From the NCBI GenBank assembly GCA_029259945.1, contig JAJDEF010000020.1, forward strand, positions 124,001-188,000: a stretch of DNA of 64,000 bases, in the 5' to 3' direction. This document shows positions 26,695-36,027 of the stretch, one piece after another (positions within the stretch are counted from its first letter, which is position 1; every line of letters starts with the position of its first letter). The position numbers and the translations under genes were made by a program. Under the pieces are notes generated by a model. The model made no database searches. It was given only the letters and a program-made list of their open reading frames with translations, and was not told the origin of the DNA. This DNA is from Planctomycetota bacterium. Its GTDB lineage: Bacteria; Planctomycetota; Planctomycetia; Pirellulales; Lacipirellulaceae.

Positions 26695-27716
26695 GCGCCG
26701 TTACCCTTCACTTGTTCTGACGAGACGGCTGACGTCTCTTGGTCGACCAGTTTTTGTGCGGTGTTTTTTTCCGGGTCGGTATGCTCTGCCACCGAATAGG
26801 CATCTCCCTCACGAGTCACTAACGCAGAAATCAATTCGGCCACAAACCCTAATGCTAACAACTGGGTGCCGATCAGCATCAATACAAGCGAATAATAGAG
26901 TGCCGCCGTCTGATGAAGATGCACCGGGTCGTTACCCGGCAAACGCGAAACGCACCAAAGAATTGCCAAGTACCCCATCCCCAAAGTACCCAGCGTCAGG
27001 GCTAACAACGCCACCGACCCGAGCCAATGTTGGGGACGTTGACCGAAACGCGTAATAAAACGTACCGTCAGCAGATCGAGCAGACCTTTTGGAATACGCG
27101 AAAGCCCATATTTTGATTCGCCATGCGAGCGGGCCCGATGACTCACTACGATCTCACCAACGCGAAACCCTCTCGCGGCGGCCAGCACCGGCACAAAACG
27201 ATGCAACTCGCCATACAATCGCACTTCATGGATGACTTCGCGACGATAACATTTCAGCCCGCAGTTGTGGTCGTGTAACTGCACACCGGTGAGCCGACTG
27301 ACCAGCGTGTTGAATGCACGCGAGAGCCAAACCCGATGTTGCGGATCCTGCCGCTGCTGTTTCCAACCGCTGACCACATCAAATCCCTCGTCTAGCTTAG
27401 CAATCAAACGGGGAATCTCTGCCGGATCGTCTTGCAGATCGGCATCCATGGTAATAATCAGTTGTCCCAACGCGGCATCAAACCCCGCACTCAGCGCAGC
27501 AGCCTTACCAAAATTCCGTCGGAACCGAATTCCCAGCACTCGCGAATCTGCTTGGGCAAGACGATCGATGACGTTCCATGACCCATCGGTCGATCCATCG
27601 TCGACAAAGATCATCTGCAAGTCGTACCCTTGCTTGGTCGCAACCAGATCTAGCTCTTGAACCAACTGCTCGAGACTGGCGGACTCATCCAGCACGGGTA
27701 TGACAACACTAATCAT
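26691..27716 (-). CDS. GT2 glycosyltransferase (polyprenyl-phosphate sugar synthase-like)
   Basis: Cytoplasmic GT-A domain of the DPM1/ArnC/GtrB type with two C-terminal helices (VALLALTLGTLGMGYLAIL, LYYSLVLMLIGTQLLALGF). The nucleotide-sugar motifs are VIPVLDESASL at the start, FVDDGSTDGSW, and ITMDADLQDDP with the metal-binding DAD. The family charges undecaprenyl phosphate with glucose, mannose or a similar sugar. I start at the ATG at 27716, matching the fold's first strand. The track's TTG ten codons earlier has a GAGGG upstream and cannot be excluded. It is coupled to the downstream polytopic protein. Confidence 0.9.
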   Translation of the reverse strand: MISVVIPVLDESASLEQLVQELDLVATKQGYDLQMIFVDDGSTDGSWNVIDRLAQADSRVLGIRFRRNFGKAAALSAGFDAALGQLIITMDADLQDDPAEIPRLIAKLDEGFDVVSGWKQQRQDPQHRVWLSRAFNTLVSRLTGVQLHDHNCGLKCYRREVIHEVRLYGELHRFVPVLAAARGFRVGEIVVSHRARSHGESKYGLSRIPKGLLDLLTVRFITRFGQRPQHWLGSVALLALTLGTLGMGYLAILWCVSRLPGNDPVHLHQTAALYYSLVLMLIGTQLLALGFVAELISALVTREGDAYSVAEHTDPEKNTAQKLVDQETSAVSSEQVKGNGA

Positions 27717-27746
27717 AAAATTCAAATTTTGGTTAGAAAAATGCAA

Positions 27747-28176
27747 AGACCCTCAACTGGGCTCACCACTCTAGAATAACAGAAACGGCAAGCATAGCTG
27801 CTCGATCACGCGTACTTTTGAAGAAATTGCTAGCATTCTTGCTTGTTTCACTTCACTGCTCAGGTGAACTGCAAAGTCGCGATTGCATGAAATAAAACAA
27901 AATTAACTGAACCACAGAGGACACAGAGAACACAGAGATAAGCTTATTTTCAGGCACTCTGTGCTGCTCTGTGTCCTCTGTGGTAAATCTTTTCTCCCTG
28001 TTCCTTGATTGATCATACCGACTTTACAGTCGTTCTGTTTCGCTGCCTGCTTGTCTAGGCTGGGTAGCCGCTTTGGGATAGAATCGTCGGTTCGGAAGGA
28101 TTCTCCAAACTAGCTACGGAAACTCTGCGCGGTGTCGCGGCTCGGCTGGCCGCAATGCCCCGGAAAGGATTCAGTC
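27747..28176. other. intergenic region with inverted repeat
   Basis: 430 bp between two genes that are transcribed away from each other. It holds the CACAGAG inverted repeat (27911-27984) and otherwise no gene-like signal. Confidence 0.5.
27911..27984. repeat. inverted repeat, ACCACAGAGGACACAGAG type
   Basis: ACCACAGAGGACACAGAGAACACAGAG is followed, after a 19-base spacer, by its imperfect reverse complement CTCTGTGCTGCTCTGTGTCCTCTGTGGT. A second member of the same family occurs at 48097-48160. Confidence 0.85.
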
Positions 28177-29523
28177 ATGGAATCAGCCACACTTCTTTTA
28201 TTCGCCTCAGGGTGGGGAGTCTTATTCGGTTGGCAGCCCATGCCAGACGGCAGTCCCAGCTACGAATACATCGTCCAGTTAGAACCCGAACTCGTGGCGA
28301 CCCTCGAAGAAGGTCAGTCCATTCCTATTTCCAGCGAAGTGCCCGACGAGATACGCCCCATTGGCCGCATCCGGGTCATCGTTGGTCGCGATCCCCTGCC
28401 CCGCCAAGAGTTGACCACCTCCTTAAAACCCTTGCAAAGCGCTACTGAAAAGAAGTCGTTCGACGAGGTGATCCAAACGCAGTACACGGTTCCCGCCACA
28501 TCACAACCAGGCGCTGGCCGCTATGCCGCACAGCCTCAACCTAGCCAGCCGATTCTTCCCCCCTCGCAACCAATTCTCCCTCCCGCAGGGACAACCGCCA
28601 TCGGCAATCGAGGTTTTGCCCAGACACTTCAAAATGCAGCGCAGCCGGTGAATGAGTTTCACAGCAAGGCGAGGGAGATTCTCCCCCCAACCCGTGACCA
28701 TAGGGTTGTCGATTCAATACAAACTACCAACCAAAACCTAGCGAACCGGTTTCGCAATACGGGGGAATCGATCCGTGCTGATGCCCAACAGCTTTTCGGC
28801 AACCCGGCTCGCAATGTCCGAACGAACTCCATCCAGAACACGCAGAATAGAACGCCCTCGAACCCGGCTATCCTTCCTCCCAGTCGCTCGGCACCGCAGC
28901 CAACGCTTGCAGCCCCCATCTCGCCGCCAACGCAACGCACTGATCCGACGATTGCGCCCCAATGGCAAGCCACCCCGCAAACAGTATCGACAAGGCCGCC
29001 GGCTACGCATCAGCCCGCCCGAACGAACCTGCAGGCCCCTCTGTTACCTCCCGCCACTCCAACAGGACAGGGTGGCGCCGACCGCTATGCCAACATTTCA
29101 AACTCCACCGCAGGAAATACTCAGCCGGCGGGAACAGCCACGCCATTCTCGCAATCGCCACCGGTGACCAACCCCACCTCAGGCACTGCATTTTCTTCCT
29201 CCCCGAACGTCCCAGAAATCCGAGGGGGCATGCTCTCGCTGCCAGCCAATGCGGATTTGCAAACCGCGAGCAGGCAACCCGTTACAACACCCACAACCAA
29301 CAGCCAACAGGCCAATAATTTTGGTTGGGATCTTCCGAGAACGAACCAACCTTCCCCATCAACGGCCGCCCAACCCAAAGACGCCCCCGGCACCTTCGCG
29401 CTGGTTCTCTCTTGGGTGTTGCTAAGCGGTTCGATGTTCGGAAACGTCTACCTCGTTTGGAACTACTTTGATGTTCGCCACAAATACCGTGGCCTAGTTC
29501 ACGATAGCCGAGAAAGATCGTAA
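28177..29523 (+). CDS. proline/glutamine-rich protein with C-terminal membrane helix
   Basis: I do not recognise a named family. The N-terminus MESATLLLFASGWGVLFGW is weakly hydrophobic. Residues ~30-85 form a small ordered region (YEYIVQLEPELVATLEEGQ ... IGRIRVIVG). The middle ~300 residues are low-complexity, rich in P, Q, N, T and S, with copies of SQPILPP and ILPPS/T. One strong helix lies near the C-terminus (FALVLSWVLLSGSMFGNVYLVW), followed by a short basic tail. The protein is therefore probably tail-anchored with a long disordered part. I choose the ATG at 28177 (AAAGGA upstream) over the track's start. The DUF2721-like gene follows after 59 bp. Confidence 0.75.
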   Translation: MESATLLLFASGWGVLFGWQPMPDGSPSYEYIVQLEPELVATLEEGQSIPISSEVPDEIRPIGRIRVIVGRDPLPRQELTTSLKPLQSATEKKSFDEVIQTQYTVPATSQPGAGRYAAQPQPSQPILPPSQPILPPAGTTAIGNRGFAQTLQNAAQPVNEFHSKAREILPPTRDHRVVDSIQTTNQNLANRFRNTGESIRADAQQLFGNPARNVRTNSIQNTQNRTPSNPAILPPSRSAPQPTLAAPISPPTQRTDPTIAPQWQATPQTVSTRPPATHQPARTNLQAPLLPPATPTGQGGADRYANISNSTAGNTQPAGTATPFSQSPPVTNPTSGTAFSSSPNVPEIRGGMLSLPANADLQTASRQPVTTPTTNSQQANNFGWDLPRTNQPSPSTAAQPKDAPGTFALVLSWVLLSGSMFGNVYLVWNYFDVRHKYRGLVHDSRERS

Positions 29524-29582
29524 CCGACGCCGATCGAGAAGATGCAGCCGCCGACTACGGACTGCCCCAGAGGAACGACGAG

Positions 29583-30074
29583 ATGCCAAGCGATGCCATT
29601 CAGCCGCTAATCGCCCCCTCAGTAATGATTTCTGCTTGTGGGCTTATTTGCTTAGCTCTCTATGGGCGATTCGCAACGATCCTTGAGCGCATTCGGGGGA
29701 TGCATCAGGAACGTTTAGGATTATTCGACCTTACCGATGACGCACATAAAATACTGCGTATCCGTTTTGAAGGCTTGGAGCAACAAACACAGGGGATGTT
29801 GCGACGGGCAAAAATCATGCAAAAAGCCATCTGTAGCATGCTCGTCTGTATTGGATTCATGCTCGCATCCTCGCTGGCGATCGGGGCCGCCGTATGGTTG
29901 CCGTCGATCCGCTGGGCTGTTGTCTGGCTGTTTGTGTTGGGGGTCGCTTCAATGATGGTAGGCACCGCTTATGCTTTAACCGAGTTGAGGTTGGCCCTTA
30001 AGGAAGTTGAGTTCGAGCACGCGAGTCTGGAACGTCTCAGCGATTCCTACCAATCCACTGAAACTAAGTCATAG
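29583..30074 (+). CDS. DUF2721-like small membrane protein
   Basis: 163 residues with an N-terminal helix (LIAPSVMISACGLICLALYGRFATIL). A charged cytoplasmic segment follows (HQERLGLFDLTDDAHKILRIRFEGL), then two C-terminal helices (MLVCIGFMLASSLAIGAAVWL, WAVVWLFVLGVASMMVGTAY). The order and the phrase APSVMISACGLICLALYGRF fit the DUF2721 family of unknown function. It is in the same direction as the proline-rich protein, probably the same transcript, and ends at a clear terminator. Confidence 0.75.
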   Translation: MPSDAIQPLIAPSVMISACGLICLALYGRFATILERIRGMHQERLGLFDLTDDAHKILRIRFEGLEQQTQGMLRRAKIMQKAICSMLVCIGFMLASSLAIGAAVWLPSIRWAVVWLFVLGVASMMVGTAYALTELRLALKEVEFEHASLERLSDSYQSTETKS

Positions 30075-30102
30075 GGTGGAGCCGTCAGTCCCACCTTTTT
30101 TT
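30074..30102 (+). terminator. Rho-independent terminator
   Basis: GGGTGG / loop AGCCGTCAGT / CCCACC followed by TTTTTTT, overlapping the end of the DUF2721-like gene. Confidence 0.8.
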
Positions 30103-30166
30103 GAATGTGAACATCAACCAAATCGGTGTGCTGCCGCTTCGCTTTGGCACACCCTACGACTGCCCG

Positions 30167-30907
30167 CTACGATTCTGGTTTCCGGCAGATGAAAACGGAT
30201 TGTCGTGGCCCAAGTTGGTATATCCCGTAGCCGCGCTTTGTTCGTACGCGAAAACCGATATTTCGAAGCCACTCGGCGATTTCGGCTCGTGAGAAAACCT
30301 TCAATCGATGAACCTCTTCTTCTCGGCGATATTTACCGTTTTCCAAGCAAAGGAAAGTTGTGATAAATCGCGTCAATTGTTTCTTGCGATGGTCTTCTTC
30401 GACGCGTGCGTGGCAAAACCAATCCTCCGACATCTGATGGTGATTACGTACCGCAAGAGGTCCCTTAGCAGGGTGACGAACGTCGAAGATAAAAACGCCG
30501 CCTGACTGCAAAGCCGAGAAAACATTACGCATGGTTCGTCGTATTGCTGGCCCGCTGTTAAGATAGTTCAGAGGTTCGCCTAGGGAGGTTACCGCTCGAC
30601 ATGAGGGAATTTTGACCTCATCGAACGAGCCGCATAAGAACTGAGATTTGGGGGCGTTCTGTTTCCCGATATGAATCATGGCTTCCGAAACGTCGATCCC
30701 GCAGGTTTCATATCCTTCTTGAGTCAGTCGTTCGAGCCACTGTCCTCCCCCACAACCAAGATCGACGACTTTGTCGCTACTGGAGATGCCAAATTCGTCG
30801 AACCACTTCAGAATAGCATCAGCAGCCCCCGCCCAGTGAAAGCCATAACCATCAACATGAATGTGGGCCAAGTCAATGCCGTACAGCGTAGAGTCTAGTT
30901 CTACCAT
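30167..30907 (-). CDS. class I SAM-dependent methyltransferase
   Basis: A 246-residue Rossmann methyltransferase. SAM-binding motif I is VVDLGCGGGQWLERL near residue 60, followed by the acidic CGIDVSEAMI and the post-motif SGGVFIFDVRHPAK. The substrate is unknown. I start at the ATG (MVELDSTLYGIDLAHI) at 30907. The track's longer version runs into the 3' end of the YhaN-like gene in another frame and is rich in arginine, which is a typical shadow signature. It lies 53 bp after the YhaN-like gene and could share its transcript. Confidence 0.85.
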   Translation of the reverse strand: MVELDSTLYGIDLAHIHVDGYGFHWAGAADAILKWFDEFGISSSDKVVDLGCGGGQWLERLTQEGYETCGIDVSEAMIHIGKQNAPKSQFLCGSFDEVKIPSCRAVTSLGEPLNYLNSGPAIRRTMRNVFSALQSGGVFIFDVRHPAKGPLAVRNHHQMSEDWFCHARVEEDHRKKQLTRFITTFLCLENGKYRREEEVHRLKVFSRAEIAEWLRNIGFRVRTKRGYGIYQLGPRQSVFICRKPES

Positions 30908-30960
30908 TTGGTTTGTGTGCCACCCTCTTTTCACAGTCAGTAGCGTATCCAGCCCAGGCC

Positions 30961-33900
30961 TTAGGCTCGTCGGGCTTTTAGGTGATCGCCCAAGGGGTGA
31001 TCCTGCTCGGTCGGTTCGCGCTCTTCGATGGCGGCGTCCTCGCCAACGATGTAGGCGATGGCCGTTTCTGGCGTTGGTTCTGGTTTGCTTTCTTCCTGCG
31101 GCGACCAATCGTAGACCGCCTCTGCCACAATGGGGGGCTCCACCGATTGCGGCTCGGCAGGTTTTACTGTGAATTCTGCCAAGGCAGGCTCTTCGACGAT
31201 GGTTTCCTCGACCTCCTCAACAACTTCGATAGGCTCTGGAATTGCTTTCGCGCTGCGGCTCGGCAATCGTCGGCAGTCGGCGTCGAGTTCCTTAAACATC
31301 TGCCACATATGTTCGTGGCAGGTGAAAACCAACAGCTGATGCCCACCGGCTGCAAACTCGCCAAGCACTTCGGCAGCTCGCTGGGTGCGAACCGCGTCGA
31401 AGTTGACCAGCACATCATCAAGCACCATCGGCAGCCGAATTCCACGACGTGCAAAATTCGCCACCAAAGCCAGTCGCACACTCAAGAACAACTGTTCACG
31501 GGTACCACGGCTCAGCACGTCCACAGTTAATGACTCGCCCGCCGCGTTTTCGACCAACAGCACATCGTCGGCAAGCGGTGTCCAGACTCGCTTGTATTCG
31601 CCGCCTGTCAGTTTGGCCATAGTTCGCGAAGCTTCTTCCAGCGTTTCCGGCTGGCGATTGGCTTCGTAATCTGCTCGGATTCGCTCCAGCACACGATTGA
31701 CGACCGCATGTTCACGCCAAGATTGACGAGCGTCGTCCAACTGTTTTTCAGTGCAGTTCAATTCTAGCTGCCGTTCGGCAAGCGAACGATCCTCGGCCTT
31801 GGCTCGTTGCTCTTGTCTTTTAGCACCTCGCTCGCCTGCCAAAATTTTCAGTTCCTCTTGTTTTTCGTCCAATAAATACGACGCCTCTTCCCAACGATCG
31901 TCCAATAGTTCAACACTCTCGGGCGATAACAAGTCGGCGAAGGTCGACTCTGGTGCATGACTGCCGATGGCAGCGGTAATCTCTCGCGAGACCTCCGCCT
32001 GCTGCTTACGCAATTTTGCGGCTTGCTGTTGATCCTCGGCAAGCCGACGATAGGCTGTCTCGTCGTCGCAGTTTGCTGCATGAATCAACGCATCGCGTCG
32101 TCGCTGGAGGCCAACGACCGATTGCCGATGCTTCGCTTCCTTTTCCTTAAATGTTTTTGCCTTCACCATCAATTCCTTGCGCCGATCCACATCCGCAAAC
32201 TGTCGATGACGTTCGTTAATCAGATGTTCAAGCTGATCGAGCGTGCCTACTTCCACCTCATATTCCTCGCCATCTTCGCCCACTTCGTATTCTTCGGAGA
32301 CAAGCACACACTCGACCTCTTGAGTCAGATCGGAAACACGTCGCGTGAGGGTCGCAATTTCGCGTTGGCGCTCGACAGCGTTTTCGCGTCTCAACTTGGC
32401 GCGCTGCTCCAGGTCGTTCAGCGCACCGAAACGCTCGCTGACCGCCAAGAATCGCTCGGGATCCAGCTTCTCAGAAAACCCAAGCCCAACCAGTTTCGAT
32501 CGCCAGACGGAGATCGATTTCTTCAGCTGCTCACGGGCATCGGAAAGGCGCGACTCGGCTGTGGTTACCTCGTGGATCGCTTGCTTGCGTTGGGCTTCAA
32601 ACGGCAGCACATTCTCAAGCTCTTCTAAATGCTGCTCGGCCGCGTGCAATCGCATTTCGACAGATCCATCCGTCATGGGCAACTGAGAGTCCAGTTTTTG
32701 CTTTTCTTTCTCGGCCTCGCTCACTTGGCGAGCCAAGACCTCGACTTGCCGCTCACAGCCATCCAGCTTCTGAGCCGCAGCATTTTCAGAAAAGAGTTTG
32801 AAACCAAAAGTGAGCCCCAGGGTCATCAAAGCCCCGACCGCAATCACCCCTCCAAAACCACCCAAAGGCGAGTCTGGCATAAACATCCAGGTTCCTAGCA
32901 TCAAGCCACTTAAAACAATCGCAGCCAGCGACCAGCTAAACAGCGACAACGGCATCACTTGCTCTTCAAGCAAATCCTGGCTTTGCTGCTGCATTTCGAC
33001 TTCGTGGCTACGCGCCTTTTCTAAACGCTGCTCGACCTGCAAACGCTTTCGCAACATCGCCACCAAATCGCTGACTTCCTGCACATCCATCGGCAAGCCG
33101 TGGTGCTCGCCACCGACAACCGCTGATTCGATTTTTACTTGCAACGATCGCTCGCTCTCGATCACCGCGTCTAAATCTTGCTGTGCTTCGTCCACCCGTT
33201 TTTGTGCAGCACGATTCTCCTTCATCAACGGCTGCAACCCTTCCAAGTCGGCGTTGCTTATTTCCCGCAGGCTACTCGGGTCGGCCAGTCCCAAGGCGGC
33301 CCCCAAACGCTCCTGCTCGTTCTCTAGCCGTTGTTCGAGCTCTTCGGCTTCGGCTTCCAAATCCTCCATCTGACGCTCAAGCGATTGCAACCAATCACGT
33401 TGCTCTCCTAAGGCGTCGATTCGACTCGCGGCTTTTACCAACCGCTCGTTGATGCCAAGCCGCTTCGCCTCTTCCCGAAGCTGCCGACGTTGGCCTTCGA
33501 GGATGGCACCTTCGCGCTGATGCGACTCGATTTTCTTCGCCAAGGTATCCAATCGCTCGATCGCATCCTCCGGCAATGGGATACAACCTGCGAATTGTTC
33601 TAGCTGCGAAGCAATTTTGTTTCGTCTTCGCCAGTTGGTTTTTAGCCCCACCGCGATTTCTATCGTGCGTGATTGACGCTCACATTTGCGAACTTCGGCT
33701 TCCTTTTCTTCGATTTCGGCATCAAGTTCCTTAATTTGCACCGCCAGTTGCGACCAACTTCGGCTCTGCTGCGCCAATTGCCGGATTTCACCTCGCAAAA
33801 CGTCACGCCGGGCAACCAACTCTGTGATCTTTGATTGCTGGTTTTTCCCCGAGAGCAAATCTCGATGTGTCTGACGCAGGTTTTGAATCACGTCGTATAA

Positions 33901-34383
33901 ACTAACCCGATCGACCCCAGAGGTGAGCCGGTAGAGCCATTCCGCAGCTTGAATATCTGAGAGTGTGCCGAGTTGCTGAATCTCTCGCAGCCCAATGGCA
34001 AACACATTGTTAAAGGTCGTCTCATCGACTTCAGCCAACGCCTCTCGCAACAAGCGATCACCACCCGTTTGACCATCCTGTGTGGTAATCGTCGCGAGCC
34101 CCAAATCGTCTGGCCCACGATCCGCGATTCGCGTCAACTCAAAACGGTTCTCACCATCGACAATCCCAAGGGTTCCACCCGGTTTTCCGCCAGATAAGGG
34201 TGGCAAATAGCGCTGGCGCTGCTGCGGAGAAATCCCGTACATCACCGAGCGAATAAATTGCATCAGCGTCGTCTTGCCTGCTTCATTCGCACCGTAAAAC
34301 ACGGTCACACGGCCTGACAAATTGGTCAGTTGAAGATCGTGCCAAACACCGAATCCGTCAATTTTTGCGTCGGTAATTCTCAT
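30961..34383 (-). CDS. yhaN: YhaN-like SMC/Rad50-type ATPase
   Basis: A long ABC-type ATPase of 1140 residues with a split nucleotide-binding domain. Walker A is YGANEAGKTTLMQFIRSVM near residue 30; the signature LSRGTREQLFLSVRLALVANF and Walker B LPMVLDDVLVNFD lie at roughly 970-1020. The middle is coiled coil, interrupted near 470-535 by two hydrophobic helices (LFSWSLAAIVLSGLMLGTWMF, GVIAVGALMTLGLTFGFKL). This layout is known for YhaN and differs from SbcC, which has a zinc hook. An acidic, proline-rich tail of ~100 residues follows the ATPase. The protein partner is the YhaO-like nuclease encoded just upstream. The role is probably DNA-end processing; the exact function in this group is not known. 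Confidence 0.88.
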   Translation of the reverse strand: MRITDAKIDGFGVWHDLQLTNLSGRVTVFYGANEAGKTTLMQFIRSVMYGISPQQRQRYLPPLSGGKPGGTLGIVDGENRFELTRIADRGPDDLGLATITTQDGQTGGDRLLREALAEVDETTFNNVFAIGLREIQQLGTLSDIQAAEWLYRLTSGVDRVSLYDVIQNLRQTHRDLLSGKNQQSKITELVARRDVLRGEIRQLAQQSRSWSQLAVQIKELDAEIEEKEAEVRKCERQSRTIEIAVGLKTNWRRRNKIASQLEQFAGCIPLPEDAIERLDTLAKKIESHQREGAILEGQRRQLREEAKRLGINERLVKAASRIDALGEQRDWLQSLERQMEDLEAEAEELEQRLENEQERLGAALGLADPSSLREISNADLEGLQPLMKENRAAQKRVDEAQQDLDAVIESERSLQVKIESAVVGGEHHGLPMDVQEVSDLVAMLRKRLQVEQRLEKARSHEVEMQQQSQDLLEEQVMPLSLFSWSLAAIVLSGLMLGTWMFMPDSPLGGFGGVIAVGALMTLGLTFGFKLFSENAAAQKLDGCERQVEVLARQVSEAEKEKQKLDSQLPMTDGSVEMRLHAAEQHLEELENVLPFEAQRKQAIHEVTTAESRLSDAREQLKKSISVWRSKLVGLGFSEKLDPERFLAVSERFGALNDLEQRAKLRRENAVERQREIATLTRRVSDLTQEVECVLVSEEYEVGEDGEEYEVEVGTLDQLEHLINERHRQFADVDRRKELMVKAKTFKEKEAKHRQSVVGLQRRRDALIHAANCDDETAYRRLAEDQQQAAKLRKQQAEVSREITAAIGSHAPESTFADLLSPESVELLDDRWEEASYLLDEKQEELKILAGERGAKRQEQRAKAEDRSLAERQLELNCTEKQLDDARQSWREHAVVNRVLERIRADYEANRQPETLEEASRTMAKLTGGEYKRVWTPLADDVLLVENAAGESLTVDVLSRGTREQLFLSVRLALVANFARRGIRLPMVLDDVLVNFDAVRTQRAAEVLGEFAAGGHQLLVFTCHEHMWQMFKELDADCRRLPSRSAKAIPEPIEVVEEVEETIVEEPALAEFTVKPAEPQSVEPPIVAEAVYDWSPQEESKPEPTPETAIAYIVGEDAAIEEREPTEQDHPLGDHLKARRA

Positions 34384-34441
34384 CGTAGTTTCTTTCCGTT
34401 TTGATCGAAAAGTAAGTTATCTCTTGTGGTTGAGTATCTCG

Positions 34442-35677
34442 TTACAGGTCATCCCCGTCCATCAAATCAATTCCTAGCTTTGAAGCCGCTAACAGCAAGC
34501 CTGGGCGATCGCCGGCGCCCACCTCAGCCAACTCCGCCAAGGGGCCGTCGCGGGAATCCTCTGGCAAGAATTCGGCCAACTCGAGCGAAAGCTCCTCATC
34601 CGCTTCGAACTCCTGAAATTGGCGCAGTAAATCGCCACGAATGGTTTCTTGGTCGTACCAATCTGCAGGTACCTCGAGCGGAGCATCGCACTGGATCTCA
34701 ACCGTCCAGACCGCGGGCGACTCGCTGCCGTGACGGTCGCGAAGTTTCTTGGTAATCGCGTCGCTCACTCCCCCGGGGCGGAGGTGATAAAGCAAAATGC
34801 CATGCCCAGATATTTGCCAAGTCACCAACAAATTTCGTTCCTGGTGCTTCTCCCGTAGTTTCAAAATGCGATCGAGCAGCTGCTGATATAGTGCGTCGTG
34901 ATCGGTTCCGGCGGTGATCTCCACTTTTTCTGTTACCCAGCGAACGCGGTCGGTCGCGACGAAACGCGTCTTGACGTTTCCCGCCTCGTCCACCGTGACC
35001 AGCGTACAACCTTGTGGGCCAGATTCTTCGGGAGAACGTCCCTGAGGAGTTCCGCAGTAGTGGGCGATGCCTGGAGACAGATCAACCGTCTGTCGACGAT
35101 GTTGACCGCCGAGCGCCATGTAGTGGACGCGATCTCCTTCAGCCCCCGGCGAGGCTGCCGTACCATGTGCGACCCCAACGGTAAACAAACCTTTCACATC
35201 GCGATGAAAACCATCGTCGTTGTAAGCCTCACGCTCCTGACGGCTGATTCCCTGAATAAGAGCCACCGGCTTGCCATCGCGTAAATGCTTGATGCTCTCG
35301 ACCCGACCCACTGGAAAAACATGGACGTTCTCAGGCAATTCCACACTCGCCGGCCAAGCATCACTCGAATCGGCCGCTCCACAGGCCCAATAAACAGCGA
35401 CCCCATGCTGAGCCAAACGCTGAAATTGCTCGTTCAGGAACACCACTGCGCGTGGGCCGACTAAATCGAAATCGACCACATCGCCAGCGAGGAGCAAGGC
35501 ATCGGCCCCCTCGGCCAAAACGGTCTCGAAAACCTGTTGAGCCGCTTGAAATGGGGCCTCTAGAAACAATTCGCGGAGGTGGTCTGGCACCTCGGCGACG
35601 CCACCTAGCGGGCATTCCAGGTGAAAATCACTGGCGTGAACAAAGCGGAGTGGGGGCTGGGACGGGGCTTGAGACAT
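34442..35677 (-). CDS. yhaO: YhaO-like metallophosphoesterase, partner of YhaN
   Basis: Mre11/SbcD-type nuclease homologue of 411 residues. Motif I (HASDFHLE, D-x-H) and motif II (LLAGDVVDFD) are intact, and VGVAHG fits motif IV. Motif III, normally GNHD/E, reads CGAADS here, and motif V, normally GHxH, reads GGQHRR. Several metal ligands are therefore changed. I start at the ATG at 35677, which has a strong GGAGG seven bases upstream. It precedes yhaN by 58 bp in the same direction, like sbcD-sbcC and yhaO-yhaN pairs. Confidence 0.85.
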   Translation of the reverse strand: MSQAPSQPPLRFVHASDFHLECPLGGVAEVPDHLRELFLEAPFQAAQQVFETVLAEGADALLLAGDVVDFDLVGPRAVVFLNEQFQRLAQHGVAVYWACGAADSSDAWPASVELPENVHVFPVGRVESIKHLRDGKPVALIQGISRQEREAYNDDGFHRDVKGLFTVGVAHGTAASPGAEGDRVHYMALGGQHRRQTVDLSPGIAHYCGTPQGRSPEESGPQGCTLVTVDEAGNVKTRFVATDRVRWVTEKVEITAGTDHDALYQQLLDRILKLREKHQERNLLVTWQISGHGILLYHLRPGGVSDAITKKLRDRHGSESPAVWTVEIQCDAPLEVPADWYDQETIRGDLLRQFQEFEADEELSLELAEFLPEDSRDGPLAELAEVGAGDRPGLLLAASKLGIDLMDGDDL

Positions 35678-36027
35678 CTTACGCCTCCTTGCGTGCGCAA
35701 CGACCAAAAACAGCATCGCAGTGTGCGGGGCCGCGTGCCGTGAAAAATCCTTTCCTCAGGGCCGCAGTCTACCCCGGAATGCCTCAACGGCCAACTTCAG
35801 CTTTTTCCTCTCCAACCCCCAGTTGCGGGTCACAAACCGCGGGGAACTTGGTAGATTGGCGGTGCTGGCAGCAGCTCGCTTGACAAACCCTGCTGTCATG
35901 GGGCAGAATCCGCGCCTACAATGTTTTTTGGCATAAATAATAAATAATCGTGCAGCAGCGTTCAACACACAGTGGACGAACTGCTAGCAGGTTTTCATTT
36001 TTTTGTGGTGGTAAGAAGGTAGTGAAG
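35678..36027. other. divergent intergenic region
   Basis: 350 bp between yhaO and the acidic-repeat gene. An AT-rich stretch TTTTTTGGCATAAATAATAAATAAT near 35920 could hold a promoter. I see no gene. The track's ORFs here have no domain. Confidence 0.4.
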
